From assembly GCF_029840635.1 (NCBI RefSeq), contig NZ_JAOCCU010000022.1:1-64000 (forward strand): 64,000 nucleotides of DNA, given 5' to 3'. Shown here piece after piece: positions 1 to 8,975 of this stretch. Under the pieces are notes generated by a model. That model saw only the letters and a program-made list of their open reading frames with translations. It made no database searches and was not told the DNA's origin. The DNA comes from Mitsuaria sp. GD03876. GTDB lineage: Bacteria; Pseudomonadota; Gammaproteobacteria; Burkholderiales; Burkholderiaceae_C. Positions within the stretch are counted from its first letter, which is position 1, and each line of letters opens with the position of its first letter. The translations under genes and the position numbers were made by a program.

Positions 1-211
1 GAGCGGGTGCCGGCGCCGGGGCGGGCGCGGGCGAGCCGGCCAGCGGCGGATTGCCGCCGGAATCGCCGGAGGAGCCGCCACCGCCGCCGCAGCCGGCCAG
101 CGTGCCGGCGGCGCTCAGCACGACCGCGGCGCTCAAGACGAGCCCCCAGGAGGTGGTCTTCGGGGACGGACAGGCCGAGGTCGGGACGGCCGTGGAAAGG
201 GGGTGGCGCAT
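1..211 (-). CDS. Lipoprotein, N-terminal part only
   Basis: The gene starts at ATG 211 and runs off the left edge, so only about 70 residues are visible. An AGGAG ribosome binding site lies six bases upstream of the ATG. The N-terminus carries a hydrophobic stretch (residues about 22-40, LVLSAAVVLSAAGTLAGC) ending in a clear lipobox Leu-Ala-Gly-Cys. The mature part begins with a Gly/Ser run and continues into an Ala-Pro-rich linker. It should therefore be a lipid-anchored envelope protein. The functional domain lies outside the window, so no role can be given. It is divergent from the KaiC-like gene at 580. Confidence 0.8.
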   Translation of the reverse strand, partial: MRHPLSTAVPTSACPSPKTTSWGLVLSAAVVLSAAGTLAGCGGGGGSSGDSGGNPPLAGSPAPAPAPAPA

Positions 212-579
212 GGCGCTCCTGCAGCTCCGGGGAAGGGGGCACCAGGGAGCGCGGGACGCGACGCCGTGGTGGACGTTCGCGTCGTTGATGCAGGGGACGT
301 GCCGGTTGCGATTGGTTTCAGAAGCGAGGCCTTCTTCGCCCAACCGAATCATTTCGATCAGCGAACTCGGGTGGGGCCACCGCATTTGGGCGAACTGCGC
401 CGCGCGGCAGGGTCAGGTTTTGTCAGGCCTGACAAAAAGTGTCACTTCGGAAGTGCGGAAATCGTCGCAAACGGGGCGTCGCGACCGGGGTCGTGGGCAT
501 GCCGATTGCCAGGTGGTCGCCTCATCCCCCGTCGCGCGCTTCGCCGCGGCGCGGGTCGCTCACCCTGCCTTCTAGATAT
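212..579. other. Intergenic region between divergent genes
   Basis: This 368-base gap separates the lipoprotein gene (minus) from the KaiC-like gene (plus). Frames through it show no recognisable protein family. Its only striking element is the 20-base palindrome at 418-437. Promoters for both neighbours should lie here. Confidence 0.6.
418..437. promoter_or_regulatory. Perfect 20-bp palindrome, candidate operator
   Basis: TTTTGTCAGGCCTGACAAAA reads identically on both strands. It lies 142 bases upstream of the KaiC-like start, in the gap between divergent genes. The form suggests a binding site for a dimeric regulator. A short hairpin is the alternative. The cognate regulator is not identified. 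Confidence 0.5.
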
Positions 580-2061
580 ATGGCATCGAACCGCTGCTCC
601 ACCGGCGTCCCTGGCCTGGACGACATCCTTCAAGGGGGCTTGCCCTGTGGCCATCTCTACCTGTTCGAAGGCGAACCGGGGACCGGCAAGACCACCCTCG
701 GCCTGCATTTCCTGCTGGAGGGACTGAAATCGGGCGAGTCCGGCCTGTACGTCACCCTGTCGGAAACGGCGTCGGAGCTCAAGGATGTCGCCCGCGCCCA
801 TGGCTGGGACCTGGACGTGCCCGGGGCGGATGTCTTCGAGCTGGTCGACCCGCAGGACCTGAGCCCGGAAGCGGAGCAATCCATCATCCATCCGGCGGAA
901 CTGGAGCTGAACCAGACCGTCCAGGGCGTCATGGCGCGCGTGGCGCGCACCCGGCCGCGTCGTGTCGTCTTCGACAGCCTGTCCGAGATGCGCCTGCTCG
1001 CCCAGGACCCGCTGCGCTACCGGCGCCAGGTGCTGGCGCTGAAACACTTCTTCGCCAGCCATGGCTGCACCGTGCTGATGCTGGACGACCTCAGCGCGGC
1101 CAGCGGCGACATGCAGCTGCGCAGCATCGCGCACGGCGTGGTCTGGCTGCAGCAACTGGTCGGCGAGTACGGCGCCGACAAGCGCTACCTGCGCGTGGCC
1201 AAGATGCGGGGCATCGACTTCCGCAGCGGGGAACACGACTTCTCGCTCAAGACCGGCGGGCTGGAGGTGTTCCCGCGGCTCGTCGCGGCCGAGCACCACA
1301 AGAGCTTCCGGCCGGAGAACGTCAGCACCGGCAACCCGCGGCTGGACACGACGCTGGGCGGCGGCCTGGCCCGGGGCAGCAACACGCTGTTCGTCGGACC
1401 GTCCGGCGTCGGCAAGACCAGCACCGCCGTGGCCTGCGTCCATGCCGCCATCGGGCGCGGCGAGAAGGCGGCGTATTACCTGTTCGACGAGGGCCTGGGC
1501 ACCCTGATCCCGCGGGCCCACGCGATGGGTTATGACCTGAGCCCCGGTGTCGAGGACGGCCGGCTGCTCATCAGCGCGCTGGACCCCGCCGAGGTCACGC
1601 CCGGCGAGTTCGCCGCCCGCGTCCGGCACGCGGTCGAGCAGCGCGGCGTCCGCACCGTCGTCATCGACAGCCTCAATGCCTACCTGCAGGCGATGCCCGG
1701 CGGCAAGTTCCTGATGCTGCAGATGCATGAGCTGCTCACCTACCTCAACCAGCGGGGCGTGATGACCATCCTGATCCTGGGCCAGCACGGCATCCTGGGC
1801 CAGGGCAAGCTGGACATCGACCTGAGCTACCTCAGCGACGCCGTGGTGCTGTTCCGCTACTTCGAGGCCCGTGGCCACCTGCTCAAGGCGATCTCCGTCA
1901 CCAAGAGCCGGACCAACCGCCACGCGTCCACGATCCACGAGTTCCGGCTGAGCGAGAACGGCGTCGAGCTGGGCGAGGCGCTGACCGACTTCGAGGGCGT
2001 GGTCGCCGGCGTGGCGACCTACCGGGGCAAGGGCGCGTTGTTGAGCGACGGCGATTCCTGA
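580..2061 (+). CDS. KaiC-like tandem RecA/KaiC ATPase
   Basis: A 493-residue protein with two KaiC-type ATPase domains. Walker A motifs are GEPGTGKTT at residues 31-39 and GPSGVGKTS at 273-281, each followed by a Walker B strand (VVFDS near 140; VVIDS in the second domain). ATG 580 was chosen because the first domain begins immediately after it; in-frame starts at 439 and 499 would add residues with no domain character. In my recalled alignment to KaiC, the phospho-site pair Ser431/Thr432 corresponds to Ser416/Tyr417. It overlaps the next gene by one base (TGATG), so translation is probably coupled to the hybrid kinase. It is KaiC-like, not a clock protein: no kaiA or kaiB is present. A role in signalling with the kinase is inference. 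Confidence 0.85.
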   Translation: MASNRCSTGVPGLDDILQGGLPCGHLYLFEGEPGTGKTTLGLHFLLEGLKSGESGLYVTLSETASELKDVARAHGWDLDVPGADVFELVDPQDLSPEAEQSIIHPAELELNQTVQGVMARVARTRPRRVVFDSLSEMRLLAQDPLRYRRQVLALKHFFASHGCTVLMLDDLSAASGDMQLRSIAHGVVWLQQLVGEYGADKRYLRVAKMRGIDFRSGEHDFSLKTGGLEVFPRLVAAEHHKSFRPENVSTGNPRLDTTLGGGLARGSNTLFVGPSGVGKTSTAVACVHAAIGRGEKAAYYLFDEGLGTLIPRAHAMGYDLSPGVEDGRLLISALDPAEVTPGEFAARVRHAVEQRGVRTVVIDSLNAYLQAMPGGKFLMLQMHELLTYLNQRGVMTILILGQHGILGQGKLDIDLSYLSDAVVLFRYFEARGHLLKAISVTKSRTNRHASTIHEFRLSENGVELGEALTDFEGVVAGVATYRGKGALLSDGDS

Positions 2062-3728
2062 TGGTCGACGCGTCCGAGACCCGCGTCGTCATCCTCGCCC
2101 CGTTCGGGCGGGACGCGCAGGTCGTGACGGACGTGGTCTCGCGGCTGGCGCCGGCGGTGACGGTGGCGTCGCCGGCGCAGTTGCTCGCCGCGCTGGGCGA
2201 GGGCGCCGCCGCCGCGGTGGTGACCGAGGAAGCCTTCAGCGTCACGCCGCAGGGGCCGATGGACCTGTGGCTGCGGTCGCAGCCGGCGTGGTCCGATTTT
2301 CCCTTCGTCGTGCTGACCCGCAAGCGCGCCGGGCCGCGCCCGCCCAACGCGGCGGCGTCGCTGCGGCTGATGGGCAACGTGATCCTGCTGGAGCGCCCGC
2401 TGAGCGCCGATTCGCTGCAGTCCGCCGTCGAGACGGCGGTGCGGGCGCGGTCGCGGCAGTACGCGACGCGGTCGATGCTCGCCGAACTCGCCGTCGCGCA
2501 CGAGGCCGTGGGCAAGCTGAACCGGGAACTCGAAGGGCGCATCGAGAGCCGCACGCGCGAGCTCTCCGACGCCAACAACCGGCTCATGAACGAGATCGCC
2601 GAGCGCGAGCGCGCGCAGACCACGCTGCTGCAGGTGCAGAAGATGGAGGCGATGGGCCACCTGACCGGCGGCATCGCCCATGACTTCAACAACCTGCTGC
2701 ACGTCATCGGCACCAACCTGGACATCCTGGCGCGGCTGGACTGCCCGCCGCAGGCCGGCCGCGTCATCGAGGGCGCGCGGCGGACGGTGCGCCGCGGCGC
2801 CCGGCTGACCGAGCAGCTGCTGTCCTTCGCCCGCAACCAGTCGCTGGTGCCGCAGCCGACCGACCTGCATGCGTCGATCGCCGGCATGCAGGAGCTGCTG
2901 CAGACCTCGGTCGGCTCGCGGGTGCGCATCGAGCTGGACCTGCGCCATCCCCATCCGGTCGCCCGGCTGGACCCCAACCAGCTGGAAATGGCGATCCTCA
3001 ACCTGTCGCTGAATTCACGCGACGCGATGCCCGAGGGCGGCACGATCACGATCACCACCGGCGAGGCGGTCATCGAGCGGGGCGGCGGCGGGGGCGAGGA
3101 CGTGCCAGCGGTGCGCTTGAGCCTGGCGGACAGCGGGCAGGGCATTCCGCCGTCCATCATCGAGAAGGTGTTCGAGCCGTTCTTCACGACCAAGGCGATG
3201 GGCAGCGGCACGGGGCTGGGACTGGCGCAGGTCTACGGCTTCGCGAAGCAGTCCGGCGGGGTGGCCAGGATCGCCAGCCTGCCCGGGCGGGGCACCGAGG
3301 TCGGGCTGCTGTTCCCGCTGGTGGCGAGCCACCTGGCCCAGGAGCCGGAGCCGGCGCGCCAGGGGTTGGAGACGCCGCCGCAGCGGGTGCTGGTGGTCGA
3401 GGACGACGACGAGGTGCGCCAGTCCATCGTGCAGAGCCTGGAGCTGCTCGGGCACCAGGTGACCGGCGTGTCCAACGGGCCGGCGGCCCTGCGCGTGCTG
3501 GGCGAGCGGCCGCCGACGCTGCTGATCGTCGACTACGTGATGCCGGGGATGAACGGCGCGGAGCTGATCCGGCAGGTGCAGGACGGCTGGCCGACGATCC
3601 CCATCATCCTGGCCACCGGCTACGCGGACATGGACAAGGTGGGCGACTCGCTGGGCGCGCGCTTCATCCTGAAGAAGCCGTTCCACGTCGACGCGCTCGC
3701 GGACGCGGTGCATCTGGCGGTCACCTGA
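2061..3728 (+). CDS. Hybrid sensor histidine kinase/response regulator
   Basis: A 555-residue cytoplasmic protein with no membrane segment. Residues about 1-135 resemble a receiver-like domain, followed by a coiled coil (about 145-195), a HisKA domain with phospho-acceptor His207 in IAHDFNN, a HATPase domain (about 310-425, with GTGLGLA) and a C-terminal receiver with Asp491 in [13 protein letters not shown] and a conserved KKP lysine. The start overlaps the stop of the KaiC-like gene, which argues that the two products work together. The input signal may come from the ATPase or the N-terminal domain. The 3' end overlaps the convergent GlxA-type gene by 8 bases. Confidence 0.88.
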   Translation: MVDASETRVVILAPFGRDAQVVTDVVSRLAPAVTVASPAQLLAALGEGAAAAVVTEEAFSVTPQGPMDLWLRSQPAWSDFPFVVLTRKRAGPRPPNAAASLRLMGNVILLERPLSADSLQSAVETAVRARSRQYATRSMLAELAVAHEAVGKLNRELEGRIESRTRELSDANNRLMNEIAERERAQTTLLQVQKMEAMGHLTGGIAHDFNNLLHVIGTNLDILARLDCPPQAGRVIEGARRTVRRGARLTEQLLSFARNQSLVPQPTDLHASIAGMQELLQTSVGSRVRIELDLRHPHPVARLDPNQLEMAILNLSLNSRDAMPEGGTITITTGEAVIERGGGGGEDVPAVRLSLADSGQGIPPSIIEKVFEPFFTTKAMGSGTGLGLAQVYGFAKQSGGVARIASLPGRGTEVGLLFPLVASHLAQEPEPARQGLETPPQRVLVVEDDDEVRQSIVQSLELLGHQVTGVSNGPAALRVLGERPPTLLIVDYVMPGMNGAELIRQVQDGWPTIPIILATGYADMDKVGDSLGARFILKKPFHVDALADAVHLAVT

Positions 3729-4632
3729 CGGTCTCGTCGCGGAGCTGGCGCAGGGCGACCAGCGGCGGCAGGCCGAAGGACGCCTTGAAGCGCCGCTGGA
3801 AGGTCCGGCGCGACATGTGGCAGAGCTCGGCCATTTCGTCGATGGTCCAGCGGCGCGAGGGCGCGGCCATCAGCCGTCCGACCAGCTCGGAGAACGGCGC
3901 CCCCGCGCGGTCCTGCGCGCGCAGGGCCTGGCTGTACTGGCGCTGGTCGCCGTCGCGGCGCAGCGGGACCACCAGCCGCCGCGCGACGCGCTGCGCCAGG
4001 TGGCGGCCGCCATCGCGCTCGATCAGCGTCAGCGCCAGGTCGATGCCGGCGGTCACGCCGGCGGAGGTCCAGTACTTGCCGCTCTCGCTGTAGATCAGCT
4101 CGCCGCAGACCTGCAGCGCTGGGAAGCGCTGCTGCAGCTGCTCGGCGGCGCGCCAGTGCGTGGTCACGCGGCGGCCGTCCAGCAATCCGGCTTCGGCCAG
4201 CAGGAACGCGCCGGTGCAGACGCTGCAGGTGCGCCGCGTCGTGGCGTCGGCGGCGCGCAGCCAGTCCCGGATGTCGGGCCGCGCGGCGAGGCGGTGCACG
4301 CCTTCGCCGCCCGGGACGATGACGGTGTGGAAGTCGCGTGCCAGCGATTCGGCTAGGCCCAGGTCGACCTGCAGCCGCAGGCCGGGCCCGGTCGTCGCGG
4401 CCACGTCGGCGCTGCCGCAGGTGACCAGCCGGTAGCGCTGCTGGCCGCTTTCCTCGTTGGCGGTGACGAAGGCCTGCCACGGTCCGGCCAGGTCGATGGG
4501 CTGGAAGCCGTCGAAGACCAGGAAGGCGATGTCGATGGGCGTGATGTCGATTGGCGCGATGCGGCCCGTTTCTGGCACTCCCGGCTCCTCTGGACGCTCT
4601 AAGGTCGCGGCAGTCTCACGGAGGTCTTTCAT
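3721..4632 (-). CDS. GlxA-type regulator: DJ-1/PfpI domain with shortened AraC HTH
   Basis: A 303-residue protein. A DJ-1/PfpI amidase-like sensor domain (about 34-195, nucleophile-elbow Cys in CSVCTGAF) is followed by an AraC-type DNA-binding segment (about 262-303, WTIDEMAELCHMSRRTFQRRF). A normal AraC domain has two helix-turn-helix units over about 90-100 residues; here the protein stops about 20 residues after the first unit, so the second appears to be missing. I found no continuation in another frame. The ATG at 4632 overlaps, on the opposite strand, the ATG of the isonitrile-hydratase-like gene at 4631. An upstream in-frame start at 4665 is possible. The pair suggests that this protein regulates its neighbour. 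Confidence 0.8.
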   Translation of the reverse strand: MKDLRETAATLERPEEPGVPETGRIAPIDITPIDIAFLVFDGFQPIDLAGPWQAFVTANEESGQQRYRLVTCGSADVAATTGPGLRLQVDLGLAESLARDFHTVIVPGGEGVHRLAARPDIRDWLRAADATTRRTCSVCTGAFLLAEAGLLDGRRVTTHWRAAEQLQQRFPALQVCGELIYSESGKYWTSAGVTAGIDLALTLIERDGGRHLAQRVARRLVVPLRRDGDQRQYSQALRAQDRAGAPFSELVGRLMAAPSRRWTIDEMAELCHMSRRTFQRRFKASFGLPPLVALRQLRDETVR

Positions 4633-5347
4633 GCAAGTCAACGTCCTGCTGTTTCCCGGTGTCACGCAACTCGACCTGACCGGTCCCTACGAGGTCCTGG
4701 CCCGCGTGCCGGGCTTCACCGTCGACCTGGTGTCGGCGGACCTGGCGCCGGTCGTGTCCGATCGCGGACTGATCCTCACGCCGACGGCGAGCTTCGACAG
4801 CGCGCGGCTTGCCGACGTCCTCGTCGTGCCGGGCGGTCCGGGCGTCGACGAGGCGATGACGCTGGCGCCCTGGGTCGACTTCATCGCGCGGCAGGCCGCG
4901 GGGGCCCGCTACGTCCTGGGCATCTGCACCGGCGCGCTGCTGCTCGGCGCGGCGGGACTGCTGCGCGGCAAGCGGGCGAGTTCCCACTGGATGGCGCGGG
5001 AGTTCCTGCCCGCCTTCGGCGCGCTCCCGGATGACGCGCGGATCTGCGTGGATGGGTCGCTCATCACGGCGGGTGGCGTCACGTCGGGCATCGACATGGC
5101 GCTGCAGGCGGTGGCGCTGATGCGCGACGAGGACACGGCGCGCCAGATCCAGCTGCACATCGAGTACGACCCCGCGCCGCCTTTCCCCGGCGGCACGCCC
5201 GAGACCTCGCCGCCGCACATCGTCACGCGGTGCAGGGAGGCGGGGATCGCCCGCCAGCAAGCGCGCGCGGCGGCGGTCGAGCAGGCGCGAAGGAACCTGG
5301 CGCGGCGTCTCGAGGGCGAGGCCGCCCGGCAAGGGACTGCCGGGTAA
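4631..5347 (+). CDS. DJ-1/PfpI family protein, isonitrile hydratase-like
   Basis: A 238-residue cytosolic protein of the DJ-1/PfpI superfamily. Cys99 sits in the nucleophile elbow GICTGALLLG. Length and sequence pattern (PGVTQLDLTGPYEVL near the N-terminus, SSHWMAREFL after the elbow) match isonitrile hydratase (InhA) of pseudomonads, which turns isonitriles into N-formamides. The start ATG 4631 has a GGAGG site eight bases upstream. It is transcribed divergently from a GlxA-type regulator that contains a homologous domain. The hydratase activity is inferred from family resemblance; the substrate is unknown. Confidence 0.82.
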   Translation: MQVNVLLFPGVTQLDLTGPYEVLARVPGFTVDLVSADLAPVVSDRGLILTPTASFDSARLADVLVVPGGPGVDEAMTLAPWVDFIARQAAGARYVLGICTGALLLGAAGLLRGKRASSHWMAREFLPAFGALPDDARICVDGSLITAGGVTSGIDMALQAVALMRDEDTARQIQLHIEYDPAPPFPGGTPETSPPHIVTRCREAGIARQQARAAAVEQARRNLARRLEGEAARQGTAG

Positions 5348-5433
5348 GGCGCTGCATGGGGGCCGTCGCGAAGGGCCGCCACCGAATGCGGCCCGGTGAC
5401 GGCGCTACAGGGCCGAGGGCCCGCCATGTCGCC

Positions 5434-6747
<1,314 letters not shown>

Positions 6748-6805
6748 TCAACAAGGGCAGCCGCGAGCGTAGGCAGATCGACGCGCGCCGGGTAGCGAGT
6801 AGTTT

Positions 6806-6820
6806 TGATGGGAGCCATCA
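6806..6820. promoter_or_regulatory. Dyad upstream of dgdA, candidate LysR site
   Basis: TGATGG-N3-CCATCA is a perfect six-base dyad about 70 bases upstream of the dgdA start, in the gap after the LysR gene. Position and a T...A symmetric form fit a LysR-type box, but the match is generic. Confidence 0.35.
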
Positions 6821-6932
6821 GCGCGGCGGATTGCTGGCGCGCATTGCCGGCGCGGGTTGCCGCCATGCATGGCGCGCGCGTGGGATGGCAAGCGCGACGG
6901 ACCCGGGTGGCTCGCCGCGCGGCGAGCGCGGT

Positions 6933-7919
6933 TCAGGCCGAGGGCAGGAACTTCCGCACGTGCGCGGCGAAGGCGGCGGTGAGCGGCGTCGGCCGCTCGC
7001 GATCGAACGCGAGCGTCAGCGCGACGGCGGGCAGGGGCGGGAGGCCGCTGTCCTCGCCGAGGATCTCCAGGTCGTCCGGCACGGCGGTGCGGGTGAGCAC
7101 GGTGACCGCCTGCCCCGAGCGCGCCATGCCGATGAGCCCGGCCAGGCTGCTGCTCGCGTAGGCGAGTCGGAACTCGCGCCCCTGGGCCTCGAGGGCCTGG
7201 ACGGCGTAGCGGTGGTCCAGCGCATCGGGCGCGCCGAGGGCGAGCGGCAACGGCGTCAGCGCGGCGACCGGCGTGCCGCGCCGGGCGACCCAGACGAGTG
7301 GCTCGTGGCGGATGACGTGGTTGCCCGTGTTGGTGCCCGCGCCCGTGTCCGTATCCGCGCCCGTGTCCGTATCCGTATCCGTGTCCGTGTCCGTGTCCGT
7401 GTCGGTGTCGGTGTCGGTGCTGGTGCTGGTGCTGGTGGTGGTGGTGGTGGTGGTGGTGGTGGTGGCTTCGACCGAGACCAGGGCGAGGTCCGCCGCGTGA
7501 CGTGCCAGCAGCTCCAACAGGCGCGGGGTCGGCGCGCAGACGACCTCGAGCTGCACGCGGGGATGCAGGCTCGCGAAGCCCTGAAGCAGATGCGGCAGGA
7601 AGACCATCGCGTAGTCCTCCGGGCAGCAGAAGCGCAGCACGCCCGACATATGGCCACCGCGCAGTTCCGCGAGCGCCTCGTCATGCCGGCGCATCAGCTC
7701 GCCCGCGTGCGCGAGCAGGCGTTCTCCCGCGGCGGTGAGCGTGACGCCGCGCGCGGTGCGATGCAGCAGCGGCTGGCCGGCGACTTCCTCGAGCCGCTGC
7801 ATCTGCATGCTCAGCGCGGACTGCGTCCGCCCGACGCGCGCCGCTGCCTTGCTGAGCGCGCCGGTCTCGGCGACGGCCAGGAGGCTGCGCAGCAGGTCGA
7901 TGTCGAGAGTGGCGGTCAT
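6933..7919 (-). CDS. LysR-family regulator with a Thr/Asp repeat insert
   Basis: A 328-residue LysR-type regulator. The N-terminal winged helix-turn-helix occupies about residues 5-65 (AETGALSKAAARVGRTQSAL), followed by the effector-binding domain. The domain is interrupted after DLALVSVEA by about 45 residues of poly-Thr, Thr-Ser and Thr-Asp repeats (positions 7321-7464), after which the normal fold resumes (HEPLVWVARRG). Without the insert it has the usual length of about 285-300. The start ATG 7919 places the HTH at the N-terminus; frames open further upstream but lack domain character. Gene order suggests it controls dgdA (possible DgdR), though dgdA is downstream on the same strand. The insert may have altered effector sensing. 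Confidence 0.85.
   Translation of the reverse strand: MTATLDIDLLRSLLAVAETGALSKAAARVGRTQSALSMQMQRLEEVAGQPLLHRTARGVTLTAAGERLLAHAGELMRRHDEALAELRGGHMSGVLRFCCPEDYAMVFLPHLLQGFASLHPRVQLEVVCAPTPRLLELLARHAADLALVSVEATTTTTTTTTTSTSTSTDTDTDTDTDTDTDTDTDTGADTDTGAGTNTGNHVIRHEPLVWVARRGTPVAALTPLPLALGAPDALDHRYAVQALEAQGREFRLAYASSSLAGLIGMARSGQAVTVLTRTAVPDDLEILGEDSGLPPLPAVALTLAFDRERPTPLTAAFAAHVRKFLPSA
7321..7464. repeat. Hexanucleotide/trinucleotide microsatellite inside the LysR gene
   Basis: On the plus strand the tract grades from CCGTGT/CCGTAT units through CGGTGT and TGGTGC hexamers to a GGT run. Read on the minus strand it encodes Thr10, then Ser-Thr and Asp-Thr dipeptides. The period of six keeps the reading frame whatever the copy number. 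Confidence 0.9.
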
Positions 7920-7950
7920 GGGGGTGAGACGAAGCGTGGAAGGGGAACTG

Positions 7951-8310
7951 TCAGATGACCCGCCAGTCCTCGAATGGATCCATCCAAAGCAGGTCGCGGT
8001 GGCGTCCGAGGACATCGATCACTTCCGTCCAGCCCAAGCGCCCGCCGGAGTAGTCCGTGACCCAGCGCGTCCCCTTCTCGATGGGCTCCTCGCCATGGTG
8101 GTGGATGATCAACTCAAGGTCGCGAAACTGTCCTTCGGCGATGAGGATCCCGCGATTGCCGTCATCAAAGCGAGCGGCGACGGATTGCAGCTGCGTGCCG
8201 GTCTCGAGAAAGTGCGTGTTTTGCCACCCCGTCGCTTGACCGCGGACGACCTTTGATTGGCCGTATGGTGGACGGACGCGAGCGATCACGATGAAGTGGC
8301 AAGGGCGCAT
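7951..8310 (-). CDS. Uncharacterised small protein (119 aa)
   Basis: I do not recognise this protein. It has no signal peptide or membrane segment. It is rich in charged and aromatic residues (IIHHHGEEPIEKGTRW, DLLWMDPFEDW at the C-terminus), consistent with a real soluble protein. The ATG at 8310 is 16 bases after the stop of the lipoprotein gene 8327-8932, so it is likely the last gene of a three-gene operon. No convincing ribosome binding site precedes it. It lies 31 bases before the LysR start at 7919. Confidence 0.6.
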   Translation of the reverse strand: MRPCHFIVIARVRPPYGQSKVVRGQATGWQNTHFLETGTQLQSVAARFDDGNRGILIAEGQFRDLELIIHHHGEEPIEKGTRWVTDYSGGRLGWTEVIDVLGRHRDLLWMDPFEDWRVI

Positions 8311-8326
8311 CGATGGATTTTGCCGC

Positions 8327-8932
8327 TCACTTGAGCGGCATGCCCTTCTGCGTCATCAGCACCAAGACGATGGCGATCGGGATCAGGACGGCGGTGGGGG
8401 TGCGATCGATGAGTCGCGCGGACAGCGACGAGGTGGGGGGCGGTACCGCATCGCCCACGATGTCGATCACGTACGGCTGATTGGTCGGGCGGAGGCCCAG
8501 CTGGGACCTGTCGATTTCCGCTCGCGGATAGCGCCGGAACTTGAGGCGTTGATCGAAGAGCACGCGATGACCCGGCAATTGCGGCGAGGTCGAGCGGTAC
8601 AGGCTCGCTTCCTCCGCGGACAGTCCGCTCTCGGGCAACGTGAGCCGCACGTTCAGCCGCACCGTGTTGTCCTCGAGCAGATGGCCGTCGCGGAAGTCGC
8701 CGGCCAGGCGCGACCGAAGCGGACTGGTGAGCAACTCGACGAGCGCCTTGGGCGGCATCAGTTCGTAGTCATGGAAGCTGCCGAAGACGATGAGTCCGCG
8801 CCAGTCGGGCGTCGCCGCCAGCGATTGGACGGTCTCCTGGTAGTAGACCGCTCCGAACTCCTTCGGCCGGCTTGCGCAGCCCGTGCCCAGCGCGACGGCC
8901 GCACCGGCCATCAGCATCGCGCGTCTGTCCAT
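8327..8932 (-). CDS. Uncharacterised lipoprotein with C-terminal membrane segment
   Basis: A 201-residue protein with a lipoprotein signal peptide (AMLMAGAAVALGTGC, lipidated Cys near 19), a central region without a known family, and a hydrophobic C-terminal helix (AVLIPIAIVLVLM) followed by a short basic tail. A lipid anchor plus a C-terminal helix is an unusual combination and suggests a protein held at both ends in the inner membrane, or bridging to it. It lies 43 bases downstream of the 416-residue lipoprotein gene and 16 bases upstream of the 119-residue gene, all minus strand. Function unknown. Confidence 0.72.
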   Translation of the reverse strand: MDRRAMLMAGAAVALGTGCASRPKEFGAVYYQETVQSLAATPDWRGLIVFGSFHDYELMPPKALVELLTSPLRSRLAGDFRDGHLLEDNTVRLNVRLTLPESGLSAEEASLYRSTSPQLPGHRVLFDQRLKFRRYPRAEIDRSQLGLRPTNQPYVIDIVGDAVPPPTSSLSARLIDRTPTAVLIPIAIVLVLMTQKGMPLK

Positions 8933-8975
8933 GTTGTCCTCCCGGATCTGCTTGTGGATGTGTGGCGGGGCCGGA

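Noticed and set aside
580-2061. Circadian clock kaiC
   Set aside because: No kaiA or kaiB, the second phospho-site residue differs, and the gene is coupled to a histidine kinase; KaiC-like signalling ATPase is the safer call.
7321-7464. CRISPR-like array
   Set aside because: Units are six or three bases without spacers; it is a microsatellite inside a coding sequence.
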